DNA from: Lachnospiraceae bacterium
GTDB lineage: Bacteria; Bacillota; Clostridia; Lachnospirales; Lachnospiraceae
Direction of reading: 5' to 3'
Assembly (NCBI GenBank): GCA_910574745.1
Contig: CAJTCE010000032.1
Coordinates: 1 to 45,753, forward strand
Length of the DNA: 45,753 nt
A program made the translations under genes and the position numbers. The notes below the pieces were generated by a model. That model was not told the DNA's origin. It searched no databases and worked only from the letters and a program-made list of their open reading frames with translations. Within the stretch, counting starts at the first letter, position 1. Each line of letters starts with the position of its first letter. Below, piece after piece: positions 17,384-26,397 of the stretch.

Positions 17384-19237
17384 ATGAGCGGCGAAACTAC
17401 AGTAAAAAGACCCCCCAGGAGACACGGACCCATGGGCGGCGGACCGGGGATGATGCCGGGAGAAAAACCCAAGGATTTAAAAGGTTCTATAGGAAAGCTT
17501 TTTGTATATATGGGCAGCTTCAAAATTGCTGTTTTCTGCGTTATGGTTTTTGCGGTTATTTCTACCGTATTCAATGTAGCGGGACCTAAAATATTAGGAA
17601 GGGCAACTACTGCGCTTTCTGAAGGGTTAATGGGCAAAATTGCGCAAACCGGAGGAATCGATTTTGATTTTATAGGAAAAATTCTGTTACTTACTCTAAG
17701 CCTTTACGTAATCAGCTCACTGTTCAGTTTCCTTCAGGGCTATATTATGAGCGGAATCACCCAGAAGGTCTGTTATCGTATGAGAAAGGAAATTTCTGAA
17801 AAAATCAACCGTATGCCTATGAAGTACTTTGAAAGCAGGACATACGGAGAGGTTCTTTCCAGAATTACCAATGATGTGGATACCCTGGGAATGGGATTAA
17901 ATCAAAGTATTACCCAGATTATAACATCTGTTGCCACCATGGTGGGAGTATTGATCATGATGCTTTCCATCTCTTCCCTGATGACCCTGATTGCATTGGT
18001 TATTCTTCCCATTTCCGTAACATTAATCGGAATTGTTATGAAAAAGTCCCAGAAGTTTTTCCGTTCCCAGCAGGAATACTTGGGACATATCAACGGACAG
18101 GTAGAGGAAAATTTCTCCGGGCATCTGGTTATCAAGGCATATAACAAAGAAGAAGATATTATTCATGAATTTAACGAAACGAACAAAATACTATATGATT
18201 CGGCATGGAAGTCCCAGTTTTTATCGGGAATGATGCATCCTATTATGATGTTTGTAGGAAATCTGGGTTATGCCGGCGTGGCATTGTGCGGCGGGCTTCT
18301 TGCCATTAAAGGCGTTATTACTATCGGGGATATTCAGGCCTTTATCCAGTATGTCAGAAACTTTACCCAGCCCATCCAGCAGATTGCCCAGGTGGCAAAC
18401 CAGGTTCAGTCCATGGCTGCTGCAGCAGAAAGAGTATTTGAGTTCTTAAACGAGGAAGAGGAGGACCAGCTTGCAGAGAATCCTGTAAGCACGGCGGATT
18501 TGCAGGGAGCGGTTGCTTTTGAGCATGTAAAATTTGGTTATAAAGAGGATCAGATCATTATTCACGATTTCAGCGCCGATATTAAACCGGGACAAAAAAT
18601 AGCCATTGTTGGACCTACCGGAGCGGGAAAAACAACCATGGTTAAGCTGTTGATGCGTTTTTACGATGTAAATGACGGGGCTATTAAGATTGACGGACAT
18701 AATCTTAAGGATTTTAACCGCAGAGAGTTAAGGGACGCTTTCGGTATGGTGCTTCAGGATACCTGGCTGTTTAAGGGAAGCATTATGGAGAACATCCGAT
18801 ACGGCAGACTGGACGCTACGGATGAGGAGGTTATTGCGGCGGCAAGGGCGGCCCATGCCCATCACTTTATTCAGACTCTGCCCGGCGGCTATGATATGGA
18901 ATTAAATGAAGACGCCAGCAATGTTTCCCAGGGCCAGAAGCAGCTTTTGACCATTGCCCGAGCTATTTTGGCGGATAACAGAATTATGATTCTGGACGAA
19001 GCGACTTCTTCTGTGGATACCAGGACGGAAATCCGGATTCAGAAAGCCATGGATAACCTGATGAGAGGGCGCACCAGCTTTATTATTGCCCACAGGCTTT
19101 CCACTATCCGGGATGCGGATCTGATTCTGGTCATGAAAGACGGAGATATTATTGAACAGGGTAAGCATGGAGAGCTGCTTGCAAAGGACGGATTTTACGC
19201 GAAATTGTATAACTCACAATTTGAACAGGTATCATAA
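17384..19237 (+). CDS. heterodimeric ABC exporter, catalytic subunit
   Basis: Second half-transporter, 617 residues, with a Pro/Gly-rich N-terminus (RPPRRHGPMGGGPGMMPGE) and a six-helix exporter domain. Walker A is GPTGAGKTT (~410). Walker B is intact with the catalytic Glu (MILDEATSSVD), and the switch His is present (IIAHRLST). Its signature reads VSQGQKQ instead of VSGGQ, so the imperfect signature faces the degenerate Walker B of the partner, exactly as expected for an asymmetric heterodimer. It probably exports drugs or lipids; the substrate is unknown. Two Shine-Dalgarno-like stretches (AGGAGG, AAGG) precede the ATG. Confidence 0.9.
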   Translation: MSGETTVKRPPRRHGPMGGGPGMMPGEKPKDLKGSIGKLFVYMGSFKIAVFCVMVFAVISTVFNVAGPKILGRATTALSEGLMGKIAQTGGIDFDFIGKILLLTLSLYVISSLFSFLQGYIMSGITQKVCYRMRKEISEKINRMPMKYFESRTYGEVLSRITNDVDTLGMGLNQSITQIITSVATMVGVLIMMLSISSLMTLIALVILPISVTLIGIVMKKSQKFFRSQQEYLGHINGQVEENFSGHLVIKAYNKEEDIIHEFNETNKILYDSAWKSQFLSGMMHPIMMFVGNLGYAGVALCGGLLAIKGVITIGDIQAFIQYVRNFTQPIQQIAQVANQVQSMAAAAERVFEFLNEEEEDQLAENPVSTADLQGAVAFEHVKFGYKEDQIIIHDFSADIKPGQKIAIVGPTGAGKTTMVKLLMRFYDVNDGAIKIDGHNLKDFNRRELRDAFGMVLQDTWLFKGSIMENIRYGRLDATDEEVIAAARAAHAHHFIQTLPGGYDMELNEDASNVSQGQKQLLTIARAILADNRIMILDEATSSVDTRTEIRIQKAMDNLMRGRTSFIIAHRLSTIRDADLILVMKDGDIIEQGKHGELLAKDGFYAKLYNSQFEQVS

Positions 19238-19336
19238 AAGTATTTGTTTTTTTTCCTGTCTGTGGTATGATAAAAAAGATGAGGGCAACCTTAAGTTGAC
19301 AAAAGAAAAATGATTACCGGAGAAAGAGGAAAACTA

Positions 19337-19762
19337 ATGAGCTTTTCTGAAAAAATTTTGTATTTGAGAACGAGAAACGGAATGTCTCAAGAGGTATTGG
19401 CAGATAAATTGTCAGTAAGCAGACAGGCTGTATCCAAATGGGAATCGGGAGTTACTTTGCCGGAAACGGATAAGCTGATCATAATCAGCGATATGTTTAA
19501 GGTAAGTCTGGACTTTCTATTAAAGGAAGATTCCAGGGAGCAGAAAAGAAGCCATTCAACGGAAAATCTGGACAGGGTAATATTAAGATTTTTGGGCTCG
19601 GCCCAGGATATTGATGACGTCTCAAAGACGCTGATTGATATTATCCAGGACGGGGTCATCGACGCCGAGGAACGGAAGAAACTGGATGAAATCATGGTGA
19701 CTTTGGATGAAATTACCCGGAATATACAGGATATTAAAGAAAAAATGGCGGAAACCAATTAA
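19337..19762 (+). CDS. XRE-family transcriptional regulator
   Basis: A 141-residue regulator. Residues 5-60 form a Cro/C1-type helix-turn-helix (LRTRNGMSQEVLADKLSVSR, then QAVSKWESGVTLPETDKL). The C-terminal 70 residues are helical and probably mediate dimerization. I start at ATG 19337 with AGAGGA upstream; an earlier ATG at 19310 lacks a ribosome site. The stop is 12 bases before the DUF815 ATPase start, so the two are likely cotranscribed. The 99-base gap after the ABC operon contains a plausible TATGAT -10 and a near-palindrome CAACCTTAAGTTG, a possible autoregulatory site. Confidence 0.82.
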   Translation: MSFSEKILYLRTRNGMSQEVLADKLSVSRQAVSKWESGVTLPETDKLIIISDMFKVSLDFLLKEDSREQKRSHSTENLDRVILRFLGSAQDIDDVSKTLIDIIQDGVIDAEERKKLDEIMVTLDEITRNIQDIKEKMAETN

Positions 19763-19774
19763 GAGGGCGGGAGC

Positions 19775-21088
19775 ATGAACCAGATTATATCAAAGCTGAT
19801 CATATACGGAGATTTGCCGAAAGATTCTATTTTGATGGAGCTTGCGGATATTTGTGAGAAAGTAAAAAGCGGCGTTTTTAATAAGGATGAGTTGATAACC
19901 AGGGTTTATAAACAGGTAAAAAGACTGCTGATCGTAGCGACGGATTACGGTTTCGACAAAAATCTGTGGCAGAATTATCTGACCTATCTTTTAATTACCG
20001 ATGAGAATCCCTTCAGCATTACCTGTGAAAAGATCGGAGCAAATAAGGGCAGTGTAAATCATTTTGCCAAAAATGATTTCAAGGCGTTTATGGAACTGTT
20101 TCATTATGACTTTTCCTATCTGGAAGAGGCTCTTGGCGTGGACTGCTTTTCTACCCTGTCTTCTTATCATGCAATCGGTAAGCCGGAGCTGATGTATAAC
20201 AAAAATGTCAGTGAAAAGGTACAGGAACTGAGCGATAAGTTAGCGATAGCTAATACAGAAGAGGAGTTCTTTGCTTATGTTACGGATTTTTACAGGGATT
20301 ACGGCGTGGGAATGTTCGGACTGAATAAGGCCTTCCGCATCGGAAGTGCGGACAGTAAGGGCCATATTACGTTTCAGGCAATTAACAATATGGATAAGGT
20401 CATGCTTGACGATTTAATCGGATACGAGATTCAGAAAAAGAAACTGACAGACAATACAAGGGCGTTTGTAGAAGGCAGAAAAGCAAATAATGTGCTGCTT
20501 TTCGGAGACAGCGGAACAGGAAAGTCCACCAGCGTTAAGGCCATCGTAAATGAATTTTATGATAAGGGCCTGCGCATGATTGAAATTTATAAGCATCAGT
20601 TTAAGGATTTATCCAATGTAATTGCCCGGATCAAAAACCGCAATTATAAGTTTGTGATTTATATGGACGACTTGTCGTTTGAAGAATTTGAAGTGGAATA
20701 TAAGTTTTTAAAAGCGGTCATTGAAGGCGGCGTGGAGACCAGACCTGAGAATATTTTAATCTATGCCACCTCCAACAGGCGGCATTTGATTAAGGAAAAC
20801 TGGAAAGACAGAAACGATGTGGAGTATAAAGAAGGGCTCCACCGCTCCGATACCATGGAGGAAAAACTGTCTTTGGTAAACCGGTTTGGAGTTACCATAA
20901 GCTATTCCAAGCCTACGCCCAAGGAATATTATGAAATTGCCATTGGACTGGCCAGAAGGGCGGGGATAACTATGCCGGATGAAGAAATCAAACAGGAAGC
21001 AAATAAGTGGGAGCTGAGCCACGGAGGAATTTCCGGAAGGACGGCACAGCAGTTTGTCAATTATTTATTGGGAGCGGGCAGCTTGTAA
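19775..21088 (+). CDS. DUF815-family P-loop ATPase
   Basis: Cytoplasmic AAA-type ATPase of 437 residues. The N-terminal 200 residues are helical. The ATPase core has Walker A GDSGTGKST (about residues 244-252) and Walker B YKFVIYMDDLSFE, with an arginine-rich segment YATSNRRHLIKENW. This combination is diagnostic for DUF815, whose cellular role is unknown. The ribosome site GAGGGCGGGAG is strong. The gene follows an XRE regulator and precedes a DUF4422 protein; whether they act together is unknown. Confidence 0.85.
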   Translation: MNQIISKLIIYGDLPKDSILMELADICEKVKSGVFNKDELITRVYKQVKRLLIVATDYGFDKNLWQNYLTYLLITDENPFSITCEKIGANKGSVNHFAKNDFKAFMELFHYDFSYLEEALGVDCFSTLSSYHAIGKPELMYNKNVSEKVQELSDKLAIANTEEEFFAYVTDFYRDYGVGMFGLNKAFRIGSADSKGHITFQAINNMDKVMLDDLIGYEIQKKKLTDNTRAFVEGRKANNVLLFGDSGTGKSTSVKAIVNEFYDKGLRMIEIYKHQFKDLSNVIARIKNRNYKFVIYMDDLSFEEFEVEYKFLKAVIEGGVETRPENILIYATSNRRHLIKENWKDRNDVEYKEGLHRSDTMEEKLSLVNRFGVTISYSKPTPKEYYEIAIGLARRAGITMPDEEIKQEANKWELSHGGISGRTAQQFVNYLLGAGSL

Positions 21089-21149
21089 AAGGAGCGCCAT
21101 ATAAGGGAAACATTATATAAGGAAACGGTGCCGTAAAGGAGAGACCAAA

Positions 21150-22211
21150 GTGAAAACGCGGATTTATGTATGTACCCATAAGCCCTTCGAACCGCCGAAG
21201 GATCCCATTTATGTACCGTTGCAGGTGGGGAAAAAGGGAAAGAAGGACCTAGGGTATCCAGGAGATGATACAGGCGATGAAATATCGGATAAGAATTGCT
21301 ATTACAGTGAGCTGACAGGGTTGTATTGGATAGCCGCTAATTGTCCGGATGTGGATATTAAGGGCAGCTGCCATTACCGCAGGTATTTGATCAATGAACA
21401 GGGAAAAGCCTATACGGCAAAGGAAATAGAAGAAATACTGGACAGCCATGATATTATGACTACCAAGACACTGACTCTTCGCTCCACTTACTATGACGGG
21501 TTTGGCGCGAATCATAACAGGAAGGATCTGGATTTGACAGGGGAAATTATAAAAAAAGATTTTCCCGATTATTATCCTGTTTTTGAAAAGTTAGTCCATG
21601 AGAACAGGACGTATTTCGGCAATATGATCATCTGCAGAAGAGAGTTGTTTGACGCTTATGTGAAATGGCTTTTTGATATTTTCTTTCAGATGGAACCGCT
21701 AATGGATTTTACGGGATACGACGATTACCACAAAAGGGTGTTTGGCTTTATCTCTGAATTTTTGTTAAAAGTATATATTATAGTTAACGGTTTGAAAGTT
21801 CATGAATCCATGGTAGGAATGGTAGGAGAAAAGAAGGAAACCATTGAGGTTAAAAACCGTTTGGCAGATTTTATCATGAATAAGGAATTGTCCCAGGCAA
21901 AAGAGTTTTTTATGGAATTTGTAAAAAAACGGCCGGACATTCTCATGGAAGCAAGTGATGTAAACGGGGAATTAAAGCTGGCGATGCAGATCATTACCAG
22001 CTGTGAGCATGAATATGAGACTTATGGAGAAAGTGTGTTAGATGGGGTCCAAAGCTATAGGGAGCTTAAGGAGTATTTTGAAAGGTTAAACCGGATTGCC
22101 GTTACCAAAAAGCTGGGAGTTTTGTCTGAGGAAGACAGGCAATGGGCAAAAAGGCACCGGATAACAGATGTGACAATGGAAATTGCCTCTATGCTGGCGG
22201 AAGCGTTGTAA
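21150..22211 (+). CDS. DUF4422-family putative glycosyltransferase
   Basis: Protein of 353 residues with a GTG start behind AAGGAGAG. Hallmarks of DUF4422, a family found mostly in polysaccharide clusters and thought to be glycosyltransferases, are all present: IYVCTHKPF at the N-terminus, TGLYWIAANCPDVDIKGSCH followed by YRRYL, and FGNMIICRRELFDAYVKWLF then the GFISEFLLKVYI segment. The last ~110 residues are a helical extension not typical of the core domain. There is no signal peptide. It is isolated from other surface-polysaccharide genes here, so its acceptor cannot be inferred. Confidence 0.78.
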   Translation: MKTRIYVCTHKPFEPPKDPIYVPLQVGKKGKKDLGYPGDDTGDEISDKNCYYSELTGLYWIAANCPDVDIKGSCHYRRYLINEQGKAYTAKEIEEILDSHDIMTTKTLTLRSTYYDGFGANHNRKDLDLTGEIIKKDFPDYYPVFEKLVHENRTYFGNMIICRRELFDAYVKWLFDIFFQMEPLMDFTGYDDYHKRVFGFISEFLLKVYIIVNGLKVHESMVGMVGEKKETIEVKNRLADFIMNKELSQAKEFFMEFVKKRPDILMEASDVNGELKLAMQIITSCEHEYETYGESVLDGVQSYRELKEYFERLNRIAVTKKLGVLSEEDRQWAKRHRITDVTMEIASMLAEAL

Positions 22212-22253
22212 CGGTACAGTCCCGGCAAATATGGGTATAATTGCTTAATGTCA

Positions 22254-22283
22254 TTGAATGTTGACGGGTAGTTGTGTTAAAAT
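22254..22283 (+). promoter_or_regulatory. candidate promoter of the chemoreceptor gene
   Basis: TTGAAT (22254-22259) and TAAAAT (22278-22283) are separated by 18 bases, 55 bases before the start codon. This resembles a vegetative sigma promoter; I see no SigD-type motif. Confidence 0.45.
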
Positions 22284-22337
22284 AGTAAAGTGGGTTACGA
22301 AATATTTTGAGAAGGAATTATTTAAGAGGGTATACAT

Positions 22338-24413
22338 ATGGATAAGGACGAATTAGAAAGACTGCTGGCATCTGTAGAGCTGACGGAAGAAGAAGAAAAT
22401 ATTTCCATTGAAGATGAGATGGCTGAAATATTGAATATGCGGGCAGAGCATATGGAGGGCAGTGCCGGGGAAAAACCCGTAACAAATACAGAATCCGCAG
22501 AAAGCGTAGAAGCCGTGGCAGATACGGTATTTGCAGACGGAGCAGAGGCTGTATTTGACACAGAGCCTGCAGGCAGTGCAGAAACTGTAGCAGATACGGA
22601 ATTTACAGACCGTGCAGAAGCGGTATCCGATATGGAGGCTGCACAAAGCAGGGAGCCTGTTGGAAATAGTGCTGCCGGGAACATTAATGAATATCAGTAT
22701 CAGGAGAGGAAGCGTTTTCTGACTTTTTCCAGGAAACTGGTAGGCCTTTGCCTGTTGCCTATGATCTTTATTTGTATTATCATAACGATTTTCAGTACAC
22801 AGTCCCTTAGGAGCGGTATAGAAAAGGAAATAGAGAAGTCGTTGCAAATAGTGGCTGTTTCTATGGATGAAACCTACACGAATCTGTACGAAGGCGATTA
22901 TAAAAAGGGAATGACGGGAAAAATTACCAAGGGAGATACTACCATTTCCGGCGATTCCAAATTGATTGACGGATTAAAAGAGCAGACCGGATTTGAAGTA
23001 AGTCTGTTTTTTGGAAACATGCGATTGATTACTACTATTTCCAAGGAAGCCGGCGGAGTGGCAATCGGAACTTCTCTTGATAAAGAGGTTTATGAGGTAA
23101 TCCAGTCGGGAGAAAACGTATTTAAAAAGAATTTTGATATACAGGGACAGACCTATTATGCTTATTATCGTCCTTTAGTGAATTCTGACGGTTCCGTAAT
23201 CGGCGCCATTGAGGTTGCCATGGATGCTTCTTCCATTCAGGGAACCATAAATGGTCAGATTGCAAAAGTCGTGATCTTTTCTTTGATTTTTGTGATTATT
23301 GCTTCGATTATCATGATGGTGCTGTCGAGTAAAATGGTGGCGACCATGCGCCGTACAAAGGAATTTCTTGCAAGACTTGCTACCGGGGAGCTGGGACAGG
23401 TTCCGGAAGAAAAGCTGTTACAGCAGAATGATGAACTGGGAGATATTTATGGAATTTCCATTCAGCTTCAGATTGAACTGCGCAAGATTGTAAACCACAT
23501 AAAAGAGTCGGCGGATGATTTGGTTCACTCAGCCAATCATTTGACGGATATGGCGTTGGATACAAAAGGAACCGTAGAAGGCGTACTGGATTCGGTAGAA
23601 GAGATTTCCAAAGGAACCGTTACCCAGGCGGAGGGAACTGCGACGGCCAATAATAATGTAACGAAAATCGGCCAGCAGATCAGCTACATTACAGACGAGG
23701 TAAATTCCCTCACAATGCATGCGAGACAGATGTCCGATGCGGAGAAAGCGTCGGAGCGTATTATCGGCGAATTGAATGCGTCCAATGAAGATACCAAATT
23801 TTCAGTTACTAAGGTTGCTGATCAGATCATGATCATGAATGAATCCGTTCAGAGTATTAATACGGCAGTTGCCATGATACAGTCCATTGCGGATGAAACG
23901 GATTTACTTTCCCTTAATGCCAGCATTGAGGCCGCAAGAGCGGGAGAAGCAGGAAGGGGCTTTGCTGTTGTAGCAGAGCAGATTTGCAGACTGGCGGAGC
24001 AGTCCAACAACTCTGCGAAGGAAATAGAGCAGATCATTGCTGAAGTTATGTCCGAATCTGATAAGATGGTTGAGATCATGGATGAAGTAAAATCCAATAT
24101 GGATCATCAGCAGACAAAGCTGGAAGAAACGCAGACCAAGTACAATGCTGTGGCAGAGGGAGTAGAAAATTCCTTAGACAATATTGACAGTATCAAGGAA
24201 AAGATGGATGTGTTGAGCGGTTCGGGAATGGCAATCAAGGATGTTGTACAGGATTTATCAGCCATATCCGAGCAGAATGCGGCATCAGCCCACAGCACTA
24301 TGCATGCGGCTCAGGACATGAGCGATACCATGAACAATCTGGAGAAGTCTTCAGAAAAGCTTTTGCATCTGGCAGATGAGCTAAATAATGCTCTGGCTAT
24401 ATTCAAAGTCTGA
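22338..24413 (+). CDS. methyl-accepting chemotaxis protein with repetitive N-terminal extension
   Basis: Transmembrane chemoreceptor of 691 residues. An unusual ~130-residue acidic cytoplasmic segment precedes the first membrane helix (about 134-152) and includes 12-residue repeats of the pattern AExVxDxE (about 69-104). A periplasmic Cache-like sensor follows (about 155-310, with [10 protein letters not shown] and [20 protein letters not shown]), then a second helix, a HAMP domain and a signalling coiled coil. The hairpin tip reads [20 protein letters not shown], the CheA/CheW-binding core. No chemotaxis genes adjoin it. AGAGGGT precedes the ATG. Confidence 0.9.
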   Translation: MDKDELERLLASVELTEEEENISIEDEMAEILNMRAEHMEGSAGEKPVTNTESAESVEAVADTVFADGAEAVFDTEPAGSAETVADTEFTDRAEAVSDMEAAQSREPVGNSAAGNINEYQYQERKRFLTFSRKLVGLCLLPMIFICIIITIFSTQSLRSGIEKEIEKSLQIVAVSMDETYTNLYEGDYKKGMTGKITKGDTTISGDSKLIDGLKEQTGFEVSLFFGNMRLITTISKEAGGVAIGTSLDKEVYEVIQSGENVFKKNFDIQGQTYYAYYRPLVNSDGSVIGAIEVAMDASSIQGTINGQIAKVVIFSLIFVIIASIIMMVLSSKMVATMRRTKEFLARLATGELGQVPEEKLLQQNDELGDIYGISIQLQIELRKIVNHIKESADDLVHSANHLTDMALDTKGTVEGVLDSVEEISKGTVTQAEGTATANNNVTKIGQQISYITDEVNSLTMHARQMSDAEKASERIIGELNASNEDTKFSVTKVADQIMIMNESVQSINTAVAMIQSIADETDLLSLNASIEAARAGEAGRGFAVVAEQICRLAEQSNNSAKEIEQIIAEVMSESDKMVEIMDEVKSNMDHQQTKLEETQTKYNAVAEGVENSLDNIDSIKEKMDVLSGSGMAIKDVVQDLSAISEQNAASAHSTMHAAQDMSDTMNNLEKSSEKLLHLADELNNALAIFKV

Positions 24414-24463
24414 CTTTAAAAACATAAAAGATGAAATGTACTAAAAAATATACCACACTTTTC

Positions 24464-24492
24464 TTGACAAGTCATAAGATGTCTTGTAAAAT
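24464..24492 (+). promoter_or_regulatory. promoter of the tRNA-Phe/Gly/Gly operon
   Basis: A consensus -35 TTGACA (24464-24469), 17-base spacer and -10 TAAAAT (24487-24492) lie 18 bases before tRNA-Phe. A strong vegetative promoter for stable RNA. Confidence 0.85.
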
Positions 24493-24509
24493 AGGAAAAG
24501 ATGTGGCAA

Positions 24510-24582
<73 letters not shown>

Positions 24583-24586
24583 TTGT

Positions 24587-24657
24587 GCGGGTGTAGTTCA
24601 ATGGTAGAACACCAGCCTTCCAAGCTGGATACGTGGGTTCGATTCCCATCACCCGCT
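24587..24657 (+). tRNA. tRNA-Gly (TCC)
   Basis: Acceptor stem GCGGGTG/CACCCGC, anticodon TCC on the CCAGC/GCTGG stem, T loop TTCGATT. It starts four bases after tRNA-Phe. Confidence 0.95.
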
Positions 24658-24685
24658 TTGTGATTGAACAATTACATAGTGATAT

Positions 24686-24757
24686 GCACGAGTGGCTCAG
24701 TGGTGGAGTATCGCCTTGCCAAGGCGAGGGTCGCGGGTTCGAATCCCGTCTCGTGCT
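24686..24757 (+). tRNA. tRNA-Gly (GCC), probable integration site
   Basis: Acceptor stem GCACGAG/CTCGTGC, anticodon GCC on the TCGCC/GGCGA stem. The tyrosine integrase gene begins its 3' end 21 bases downstream on the opposite strand, the usual arrangement when a tRNA 3' end serves as attB. The tRNA itself remains intact. Confidence 0.95.
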
Positions 24758-24760
24758 TGT

Positions 24761-24795
24761 TAAAAGCCTGGTAAATACTAGGCTTTTATTTTTTT
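24761..24795. terminator. bidirectional terminator between tRNA-Gly and integrase
   Basis: TAAAAGCCT and AGGCTTTTA form a nine-pair stem followed by a T run on the plus strand. On the minus strand the A-rich flank gives a complementary T tract. It ends the tRNA operon and overlaps the last codons of the integrase gene. Confidence 0.8.
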
Positions 24796-25848
24796 GTGTT
24801 GCATTTCATGTTGCATGGTTTCAAAATAATTAAGAGTTTTATCCTCAAATTTCTTGTTATATTCGTCAATCGTTCCCCGGTAAACTTCTTTTAAAACACG
24901 GTCAGAACTCCATCCCCCACGCTGCATAATGTACTGATCCGGAACTCCGATGGTGTGCATGATAGTGGCAGAATAGTGACGCAGATCATGAAATCTGAAA
25001 TAAGGTATTTTGAGTTTTTTAAGAGCAGCTTCATGACGGTGGGTAATTTGTGATGGGTTGATAGATACGGCCATGCCTTCATCCGGGAGCATGTCTATCA
25101 CAAATTTTGGCATTGGTATGTCACGGGAGCTGGTATCATTTTTGGCATAATTTTTTAATATCCAACTCTCATTGCTGTCCTTTACCATTGCCCTTCGTAT
25201 TTTGACCATATTGCCCGCTATAAAATCAGACCCTAAGCCACATACCTCTGAGCGTCTTAAAGTGCCGAATGCAGCCAAGCAGGAAGCCACAAGCATATCT
25301 TTGTCGTGTTCCTTATGATAGTTAATGAGTTCCTGAACCTCAGAATCATTCGGCACATATGCATCATATTTTATTTTTGCCGGAAGTTTTACCTTGAAAA
25401 CAATATCGTCCCTAAAATAATAAATTACACTGGTTAAAAAACCATATGCATTCCGCACTGATTTTGGAGAATGCCCTATACAATAATCATTTACCCATTC
25501 CTGAAGCATGATTTTATTAAAATCACTTATACGTGTATGAAGCAGTGCATCAGTATATGATGAATTTAACATCTGCAGATATCCGCGGATAGTAGAAGGA
25601 GAAAGGACGTTCTTTTTTAATTCTATGTATTTCTGGGCAGCTTCTTTAAAAGTATAATCTGTATAAGATTTGCTCCCCGTTTTTTTGCTTTCGGCATATT
25701 GGGCGGCCTTGAATTCTGCTTCACGTTTTCCCTTGGGGCCTGGATTATCAGAGGTAAAAGATTTGTAATGCCTTTTGCCTGAGCTGTCCGTATAGTCATA
25801 TACCAGGCATCTCCATGATCCAGACGGTAATTTTTTTGCTGTTGCCAT
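24778..25848 (-). CDS. int: tyrosine recombinase (phage-type integrase)
   Basis: Site-specific recombinase of 356 residues. An N-terminal AP2-like arm-binding domain (about 1-55, LPSGSWRCLVYDYTDSSGK) leads to a SAM-like core-binding domain (about 65-150) and the catalytic domain. Catalytic residues are visible: Arg198 in GTLRRSEVCGL, HDLRH with His287 and Arg290, Trp313 in place of the second His (GGWSSD), and nucleophile Tyr323 in VYRGTID. I start at ATG 25848, with AAAGGA upstream, not at 25893. It reads toward tRNA-Gly(GCC), its likely attachment site. The family is that of Gram-positive phages and ICEs. Confidence 0.92.
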   Translation of the reverse strand: MATAKKLPSGSWRCLVYDYTDSSGKRHYKSFTSDNPGPKGKREAEFKAAQYAESKKTGSKSYTDYTFKEAAQKYIELKKNVLSPSTIRGYLQMLNSSYTDALLHTRISDFNKIMLQEWVNDYCIGHSPKSVRNAYGFLTSVIYYFRDDIVFKVKLPAKIKYDAYVPNDSEVQELINYHKEHDKDMLVASCLAAFGTLRRSEVCGLGSDFIAGNMVKIRRAMVKDSNESWILKNYAKNDTSSRDIPMPKFVIDMLPDEGMAVSINPSQITHRHEAALKKLKIPYFRFHDLRHYSATIMHTIGVPDQYIMQRGGWSSDRVLKEVYRGTIDEYNKKFEDKTLNYFETMQHEMQHKKIKA

Positions 25849-25852
25849 AATA

Positions 25853-26176
25853 TCATTTCCTTTCTGTAATGTTGCAATGGTAAATTTGGGCATAAAAATG
25901 CCCGGTAACTTGTGCTTTTACCGGGAAAATGATATAATTTACCTGTTCTGGGGTAATTATATCGGGTTTTCCTGGTGTAATCCTGCCATCGCCTCTGATG
26001 TTGGTAGCATCAGGGGCGGTTTGAACTATTGGAATTTTTCCTATAGTTGAACTTTCAAGCAATTTGTTGGTTTCAACAAAATGGTCAGGAGTCATATGTT
26101 TGACAGATTTATGTATATTAGTTATAATGTGCTTAACAAGAGAACCGAAAGCTAGAACACACCTAGCCGCCGGCAA
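25853..26176 (-). CDS. hypothetical ORF upstream of the integrase
   Basis: A 107-codon reading frame whose stop lies five bases before the integrase start, with the integrase ribosome site inside its last codons. That tight spacing is the only argument for it. The protein matches no family I recognise, has no clear ribosome site of its own, and its N-terminal third may be non-coding. A shorter start at the internal ATG (MTPDHFVETN) is possible. It sits where an excisionase might be expected, but I see no helix-turn-helix. Confidence 0.25.
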   Translation of the reverse strand: MPAARCVLAFGSLVKHIITNIHKSVKHMTPDHFVETNKLLESSTIGKIPIVQTAPDATNIRGDGRITPGKPDIITPEQVNYIIFPVKAQVTGHFYAQIYHCNITERK

Positions 26177-26187
26177 TGTAATTTGCT

Positions 26188-26231
26188 AAAAAGTAGCGCC
26201 TTATCTTACCAGGACGAGGGCGCTACTTTTT
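26188..26231. terminator. bidirectional hairpin terminator at the toxin 3' end
   Basis: A perfect 13-pair stem, AAAAAGTAGCGCC (26188-26200) with GGCGCTACTTTTT (26219-26231), has an 18-base loop. The A and T flanks make it a terminator in both directions. It overlaps the last codons of the toxin gene, which is typical of type I toxin loci. Confidence 0.85.
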
Positions 26232-26309
26232 ACGTTTGATGTGTAATGCAAGAGTCACAACCGTACAAAGCATAATTACAAAAGTGAATAAGTCGCTGTA
26301 TGTAACCAT
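26223..26309 (-). CDS. putative holin-like toxin (type I toxin family), 28 residues
   Basis: A tiny membrane peptide: start MVTYSDLFTFVIMLCTVVTL, end ALHIKRKK. It has one hydrophobic helix and a basic tail, the form of the putative holin-like toxin family that is widespread in clostridial mobile elements and related to TxpA-type type I toxins. The ribosome site AAAGGGG is nine bases upstream, and the gene ends inside a strong bidirectional terminator. Such toxins are normally held in check by an antisense RNA, but I could not identify that RNA. Similar loci stabilize integrated elements. Length, motif and context agree; activity is inference. Confidence 0.75.
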   Translation of the reverse strand: MVTYSDLFTFVIMLCTVVTLALHIKRKK

Positions 26310-26397
26310 TGGCACCAACCCCTTTCATAAAGTCCGGCAGCTGGCATATCACCCCTTCGGTTCCCTGGGTAAGCATATTATGTTGTCAAGATTGTAG

